Assembly: GCA_013425335.1 (NCBI GenBank)
Contig: JACCLG010000052.1
Location: forward strand, 1-32,768
Direction: 5' to 3'
DNA length: 32,768 nt
Source of the DNA: Microcaldota archaeon
Lineage (GTDB): Archaea; Micrarchaeota; Micrarchaeia; Burarchaeales; Fermentimicrarchaeaceae
Shown piece by piece: positions 28,794 through 32,768 of the stretch. Every line of letters begins with the position of its first letter. Within the stretch, counting starts at the first letter, position 1. The position numbers and the translations under genes were made by a program. The notes beneath the pieces are model-generated. The model was not told the DNA's origin and did no database searches. It saw nothing but the letters and a program-made list of their open reading frames with translations.

Positions 28794-29807
28794 TCAGACA
28801 GGATACTCGGTCACCCCGAGCAACTTCAGGTAGGTGTCCATGGTTCTGTCTTTCCTCTCCTTGTAATGGATATGCAGCCCGTCATTCTCCTTCTTTAGTA
28901 TCCTGTGATTGTCGCTATATGGCATTGCTATTATCACATAGCTTCCGTTTTCTATGTTTGGATTCGAGGCTATGCTGTCAAGCATCCTCTTGCTGTCAAA
29001 GAAGCCTCCTCCCCACCCCATTCTAATTCTGCGCATAACCCCGCATTCTGGCATTTTATACGCGTTGAAAAGCAGTCTTCTCAAACCCTGCTCTGAATCT
29101 GCGTCATGCTTACTCAGCCAGTCCACTGCAAACCCCATGCTCGGCAGTATAATGACGTTTGACATGTGGATGAGATACCTTCCTTTACCTGCTTCTTCTA
29201 TTCCATCCTGTATACGTTTGACTTTCAAAGTTATGTCCGCATGTTTTTCACCATATGCATCCGATTTGAATAGAAGATGCGAATCTTTTGCGGCCATGTC
29301 GAACTCCTTGTTATGCGCAGAGAATACCGCTAATGCGTGCCATACCTGGGCTTTATTTATTTCATACAGCTGTGCAGTGATGACCGAGTTATTCTCCATC
29401 AATGCATTAAGTATTGAAATATGTTTGTCGGGCCCGCCAAGCACGGCGATGTATGAATCTATACCCCGCATCTGCCTGATGCTTTTTATGAAACTCGGGC
29501 TTAATATTTCGTTTGAACGTGCCAGAGTTATCCTATCGCTTGGTGCGGGCAACAGACCCAGGTAGTGCACTGAAAATTTTCCCGCCAGATCAACACTCAC
29601 TTCTCTGGAATGGGGCAGCCTTAGTGCTTTCAGCTCATTTATGATGGGATTTTTTCCTAAATATGTATTGTCATCGGCAATAAGCTGTGCCACTCTATCC
29701 ACGGTTTGACTAACCATTTGGTCGGCGTTGTGCCCCCTTGTTATTCTAACTTCCGCCTCTCTTTGCCCTCCTGCTTCGTATTCAGGTTTTTTCAGCTTCT
29801 CTGGCAT
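28794..29807 (-). CDS. Unrecognised 337-residue protein, possible Rossmann-like fold
   Basis: I do not recognise a family with confidence. There is no signal peptide or membrane segment. Residues about 115-150 (SYIAVLGGPDKHISILNALM, then ITAQLYEINKAQ) resemble a glycine loop followed by an acidic strand end, and GRYLIHMSNVIILPSMGF comes later. This is loosely like class I SAM-dependent transferases of the DUF3419 kind, whose N-x-x-Q after the acidic residue looks similar. Composition is ordinary and the reading frame intact. A TATA-like ataattttaata near 29830-29842 suggests a near-leaderless mRNA. It lies between tRNA-Trp and the duplicated tRNA end, so it may be cargo. Confidence 0.7.
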   Translation of the reverse strand: MPEKLKKPEYEAGGQREAEVRITRGHNADQMVSQTVDRVAQLIADDNTYLGKNPIINELKALRLPHSREVSVDLAGKFSVHYLGLLPAPSDRITLARSNEILSPSFIKSIRQMRGIDSYIAVLGGPDKHISILNALMENNSVITAQLYEINKAQVWHALAVFSAHNKEFDMAAKDSHLLFKSDAYGEKHADITLKVKRIQDGIEEAGKGRYLIHMSNVIILPSMGFAVDWLSKHDADSEQGLRRLLFNAYKMPECGVMRRIRMGWGGGFFDSKRMLDSIASNPNIENGSYVIIAMPYSDNHRILKKENDGLHIHYKERKDRTMDTYLKLLGVTEYPV

Positions 29808-29856
29808 GCTTAAATTATGCCTGTTCCACCTATTAAAATTATGCTAAGATCAGGAG

Positions 29857-30023
29857 TGGGGCCAGAGGGATTTGAACCCTCATTAACAGGTGTCTCATAA
29901 AGCATCTCATCTTTCTTCAATGCTCCAATTCTAAATCATCCCCGAAGGTCATTCCACCTGTAACAATGCTCCTCTATAAAAGGAACTGGAGCCTGTTGTT
30001 CTGCCAAGTTATACCATGGCCCC
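29857..30023 (-). tRNA. tRNA-Trp(CCA) with a 94-nt guide-bearing intron
   Basis: Minus strand: acceptor GGGGCCA (30023-30017) pairs with TGGCCCC (29864-29858), discriminator A29857. The anticodon stem ACAGG/CCTGT encloses CTCCAG before and A after the intron, giving anticodon CCA with the intron at 37/38 (29985-29892). The T arm is GAGGG-TTCAAAT-CCCTC. The intron holds TGGAGC, complementary to G31-A36, five bases before TTGA (D-box-like), placing C34 at N+5. It also holds ACAGGT, complementary to 38-43, before ATGA, placing C39 at N+5. ATGATTT between them resembles box C'. Archaeal tRNA-Trp introns are known to guide 2'-O-methylation at 34 and 39. Confidence 0.93.
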
Positions 30024-30054
30024 TTGCACAGTTATTTTGAAAAATCAGGTTTAA

Positions 30055-31194
30055 TTACTTTCCTATATCCCCAACTTTTTTGGTTATCTCCTCCAGAACC
30101 ATCCTGTCAAAGCCCTTGCGTATCCTGAGGCCTGCGGCAACATCATGGCCTCCCCCGCTCTCAATTGCATCCGTCATCTCACTTTTCAATTCCCCTATGA
30201 GCTGATTTGCATTGAAGCCTGCCGCCCTCGCCTTGCCGTTTGCCCTGAAATGCATTACTCCTTCCTCGTATGCTATTGTCACAAGCGGCGCATCCAGTTT
30301 CCTGTCATACTCTTCATGAACCTCCCCGCATATCCTGCCCCTGGCGGGAAACTCGCCGCTTCTCACCTTGTCGAGCTTCACCAGGACAAGCCTGAAGCCG
30401 TTGCTTAGCTCCTTCAGCTTTGAATACCTCATCGCATCCTTCTTCACTAACTCAAGCTTCTTCATTGCCCTGTTGTATATGGAATTGATATTCTGCGGGT
30501 TCTTCAGCACTGAGCTATAGACCTCAAGGCTCTCCGCGAATTCAGAGCTTGAGGCCATGAAATCCAGCACAAGCGCCTTCCTCTCCAACTCCTCCTCATG
30601 GCGCGTGAGCAGCTTGCTCTTGTCCCCTATGAGCGCAATCTCCTGGAGCTCTTCAATCCCATCAAACTGCTTGATTTTCTTCGCTATCTCCCCTGCTATG
30701 AAGCCTGCGGAATAGTCGGAATTCCCCCCGTGCAGCCAGGGCGTCACAAGCAACGTTGCCATTTCCTTTATGCCAGGCACCAGGGGGTGGTGGTCAACAA
30801 TCAGTATGTTGAAGTTCGATTTCTTCAGGGCGTTGAGTGAGTCTATGCTTTCCAAATTCACAGAGAAGTCAAGCAGGACTGCAAGCGGAGCAGAGGCTGG
30901 CTGCATGTTCCTGATGAGCTCCATATCGTCCAAGACGCTTCTCAGCGTATATATCGCAGAATGGTTGTTGAAGATGAGCATCTTCTTCCTGTAACCCTCC
31001 CACTCCTTCTCCCCAAGCATACTTTTGGATGAGGAGTAGACTGAAAGGGCAGCGCATATCCCGTCGCAATCGCCATGATGCCGCAGGAGCATGGGGCTGC
31101 GGGCTGCCAGGCACTTCTTTATCATTTCTGCAGCTCTCCCAAAATCTTCACTCATGCTGCCCAAAACGCCGTTTGACGGCAGGTTATTTGGCAT
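30055..31194 (-). CDS. DHH-family phosphoesterase (RecJ/GAN-like)
   Basis: A probable single-stranded DNA or RNA exonuclease, or oligonucleotide phosphodiesterase. The 379-residue product has motif I MLLRHHGDCDGICAALSVYS (H-x-D-x-D-G type, near residues 35-54), the DHH motif ILIVDHHPLVPGI (near 130), and the C-terminal DHHA1 nucleotide loop ESGGGHDVAAG. This architecture matches archaeal RecJ-like proteins, some of which bind GINS. I chose ATG at 31194; TTG at 31209 and ATG at 31155 are alternatives. It shares a short divergent promoter region with L35Ae. Confidence 0.9.
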   Translation of the reverse strand: MPNNLPSNGVLGSMSEDFGRAAEMIKKCLAARSPMLLRHHGDCDGICAALSVYSSSKSMLGEKEWEGYRKKMLIFNNHSAIYTLRSVLDDMELIRNMQPASAPLAVLLDFSVNLESIDSLNALKKSNFNILIVDHHPLVPGIKEMATLLVTPWLHGGNSDYSAGFIAGEIAKKIKQFDGIEELQEIALIGDKSKLLTRHEEELERKALVLDFMASSSEFAESLEVYSSVLKNPQNINSIYNRAMKKLELVKKDAMRYSKLKELSNGFRLVLVKLDKVRSGEFPARGRICGEVHEEYDRKLDAPLVTIAYEEGVMHFRANGKARAAGFNANQLIGELKSEMTDAIESGGGHDVAAGLRIRKGFDRMVLEEITKKVGDIGK

Positions 31195-31211
31195 GATAGA
31201 ATTGCACAAAG

Positions 31212-31225
31212 AGATATTAATAATT
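31212..31225. promoter_or_regulatory. Shared divergent TATA region
   Basis: Only 58 bp separate the DHH gene start (31194) and the L35Ae start (31253). The single AT-rich element agatattaataatt is near-palindromic and lies about 20-30 nt from each probable start site, so it may serve both directions. Confidence 0.4.
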
Positions 31226-31252
31226 GGTGAGTAAAAACCTAAGGTGATTCAA

Positions 31253-31522
31253 ATGGAAGCCAGAATAGTGAACTACAGAATGGGTAGTACACGAACCATA
31301 GTGAAGTACACGAACCAGTATATACTCTCATTGGATGGCGTTACTGACAAGGCTAAGGCGCAGGAGTATGTAGGCAAGAAGGTCTTATGGAAGACCCCAA
31401 GCGGCAAGGAAGTTGCCGGCAAAGTTACCAACACCCACGGAAACGGGGGAGCGCTGCTTGCCAGATTTGACAATGGGCTGCCAGGGCAGGCGCTCGGCAG
31501 CATGGTGAGCATTGAGGGGTAG
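31253..31522 (+). CDS. rpl35ae: 50S ribosomal protein L35Ae (eL33)
   Basis: An archaeal/eukaryotic large-subunit protein. The 89-residue product has ARIVNYRMGSTRTIVKYTNQ, VGKKVLWKTPSGKEVAGKVT and the conserved HGNGGALLARFDNGLPGQAL, ending SMVSIEG. The start is 5 nt after aaggtga, the same signal as in the super-operon. It is encoded alone, divergent from the DHH gene and convergent with the third lipoprotein. Confidence 0.95.
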   Translation: MEARIVNYRMGSTRTIVKYTNQYILSLDGVTDKAKAQEYVGKKVLWKTPSGKEVAGKVTNTHGNGGALLARFDNGLPGQALGSMVSIEG

Positions 31523-31543
31523 GGGGCAATTGCGCGAGAAAGC

Positions 31544-32395
31544 TCATCTCTTGACAATCTGGTTGCACTGGTCCCTCAAATCCACTGAAGAGATGAAGGC
31601 GCACACCTTCTCGTCCTTTGTGTTCTTGGCTATCTGTATATAGCAGTTGTCCTTCATCGACTGCGACGGCATGGTCTGGCATTTGCTCGGGTCATCTGAA
31701 TAAGTCGCAGCAATGTAGAGGCATGCCTGCTTGCCCATTGAGTCGGCTATCTGGTTGCAGGTTGCAGGGTCTATTTTGCCTGTTATGCAAATCTCCTTGG
31801 AGAATTCATTGCTTATCTGGTTGCAGTAGCTCGTGTCATTCAGGCTTTTTGCAAGAGTGAAGATGCACCTGTCAACCATATCCTGGTTGAACCCGTTCTC
31901 AGCTATGAGAAGCCTGCAGAATGATATATCCTTATTCTCGATGGCAAGCCACTCGAATATCTGGTTCTTGCAGAGGTTTCTTGAGGCGTTGATTGATATC
32001 GGCTCGCACATATTCGGGTTTTCGTGGGCAATCGCTATCTTTGAGATGCAGTTGTCCCTCTGGTAGCTGAAGTTGATTCTCATGCAGAAGGAAGTATCGT
32101 TTTTCGCTGCGGCCAGCCTAGAGAAGCAGTCGTCCTTGCGCACTCCCGACATCTTCTCGCATGTTGAGATATTCGTCACAGTGCCGTTCATGAGAAGCAT
32201 GCTGTAGCACTGCTCTGCAATGTAGGTTCTGTTTATCTCGTCGCATTTGGAGATGTTGCTGGTTTGAGTGGCAACCATGAGCAGGCAGTTGTCCTTCTGG
32301 GACGGGTCCCAGAGGTGGTAGCACCTGTTTGGCGATTCGTCAACAAAGATGCATCCTGAGAGCACCAGGAATAAGAGCAGAAGGTATTTCTTCAT
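31544..32395 (-). CDS. Cys-repeat lipoprotein, paralogue 3 (283 aa)
   Basis: Function unknown. The signal peptide MKKYLLLLFLVLSGC has a lipobox LSGC (Cys15). About nine repeat units follow, for example SKCDEINRTYIAEQCYSMLL and TSFCMRINFSYQRDNCISKI, with the same two-cysteine spacing as paralogues 1 and 2. At least seven N-x-S/T sequons are present. It lies just downstream of the 23S rRNA 3' end and on the same strand; no close TATA box stands out. Confidence 0.85.
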   Translation of the reverse strand: MKKYLLLLFLVLSGCIFVDESPNRCYHLWDPSQKDNCLLMVATQTSNISKCDEINRTYIAEQCYSMLLMNGTVTNISTCEKMSGVRKDDCFSRLAAAKNDTSFCMRINFSYQRDNCISKIAIAHENPNMCEPISINASRNLCKNQIFEWLAIENKDISFCRLLIAENGFNQDMVDRCIFTLAKSLNDTSYCNQISNEFSKEICITGKIDPATCNQIADSMGKQACLYIAATYSDDPSKCQTMPSQSMKDNCYIQIAKNTKDEKVCAFISSVDLRDQCNQIVKR

Positions 32396-32549
32396 ATAAG
32401 CAGTTTATGCAGCTCCTGCATTATAAATTTTTCTGAAAAGAATTAGAGAACAGCCGGGCCTGAGTGGGTGGTGGATTAAATTAGAAGGCCCGGCCATTCG
32501 AACATGAATTGATAATGGCCGTGATTTGTGGAAGGGCTATAGCTCCTTT
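32396..32549 (-). other. 23S rRNA 3' flank with two hairpins, no 5S gene seen
   Basis: Plus-strand coordinates: gccgggcct (about 32454-32462) pairs with aggcccggc (32482-32490), and ggccatt with aatggcc across about 32487-32519; the two stems overlap and so are alternatives or rearrange. They may be rRNA processing or termination structures. No 5S rRNA sequence is present between the 23S end and the lipoprotein gene. Confidence 0.4.
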
Positions 32550-32768
32550 TAGCAAGTGCAGAGACGGCTGTTAGTAGTGGACGGGCTCACGAATCGCTTA
32601 CGCTCTCCGTTTACACCCCCACCCTATCAACAGGATCTGCTATCCTGGCCTTGGACTGCCTCGTTTTGAGAATGGCTTCGACCTTAGATGCTTTCAGGTC
32701 TTATCCTTTGGCGCGTGGCTGCCCGGCGATGCTTTACACAACCGGTATACTAGAGGCGCCGGTTCCCC
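32550..32768 (-). rRNA. 23S ribosomal RNA, 3' end (partial)
   Basis: The minus strand reads through conserved 23S domain VI sequence: GAAAGCATCTAAGGTCGAAGC, then GGTGGGGGTGTAAACGGAGA and CCACTACTAACAGCCG, equivalent to the last 200 nt or so of archaeal 23S rRNA. The bulk of the gene continues past the window edge. The exact 3' end is uncertain by perhaps 20 nt; I place it near 32550. Confidence 0.9.

Noticed and set aside
1-32768. CRISPR array
   Set aside because: No regularly spaced short repeats; the only repeats are the two 42-nt blocks and the three dispersed intergenic copies.

Overview
This window is archaeal. It carries a long run of archaeal/eukaryotic-type ribosomal proteins (S4e, L32e, L19e, L34e, L14e, L18e, L35Ae), aIF1, RNase P protein Rnp1/p29, Cbf5, Rpo3 and Rpo10, plus a 7S SRP RNA, TATA-box promoters and intron-containing tRNAs. 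The L29-aIF1-Rnp1-S17 order and the SecY-AdkA-DUF106-L34e-CMK-L14e-Cbf5 order are of the euryarchaeal kind. Non-canonical tRNA introns and a compact, densely overlapping layout suggest a small-genome (DPANN/ARMAN-like) lineage. That placement is inference; I cannot name the organism from the sequence.

Layout. 1-43: first codons of a minus-strand gene cut by the window edge. 113-420: SRP RNA. 482-600: tRNA-Ser(GCU) with a probable D-loop intron, then a poly-T tract. 631-672: a 42-nt element resembling an IS200/IS605 right end (second copy 25319-25360). 1004-21725: one plus-strand ribosomal super-operon from L3 to S2. It joins the end of the S10 block, spc, alpha and the L18e-L13-S9-Rpo10-S2 block, and three intron-bearing tRNAs lie between its genes: Ser(GGA), Leu(GAG) and Pro(GGG). 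Almost every gene in it starts 4-5 nt after a GGTGA-like ribosome binding site, and neighbours often overlap by ATGA.

21717-26925: a large Cys-repeat lipoprotein, a phosphoribosyltransferase, tRNA-Gln, prolyl-tRNA synthetase, a ferredoxin fused to a cysteine-less thioredoxin fold, and a DUF1624-like membrane protein. 26961-29867: an AT-rich accessory stretch in which a RelE/RHH toxin-antitoxin pair, a second Cys-repeat lipoprotein and an unrecognised 337-residue protein are separated by copies of a dispersed repeat. One copy begins with a 16-bp duplicate of the tRNA-Trp 3' end, so this may be a serial tRNA-anchored island. 29857-30023: tRNA-Trp with a 94-nt intron holding two antisense guides for positions 34 and 39. 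30055-32395: a DHH/RecJ-like phosphoesterase, L35Ae and a third Cys-repeat lipoprotein. About 32550-32768: 3' end of 23S rRNA on the minus strand, with no 5S gene visible downstream.

How the parts work together: the super-operon supplies the large and small subunits, the core RNA polymerase assembly subunits, the protein-export pore, rRNA/tRNA modification (Cbf5), tRNA processing (Rnp1) and nucleotide kinases. The most unusual signals are the tRNA introns (at least six introns in five of six tRNAs), the Cys-repeat lipoprotein family and the repeat-bounded island.
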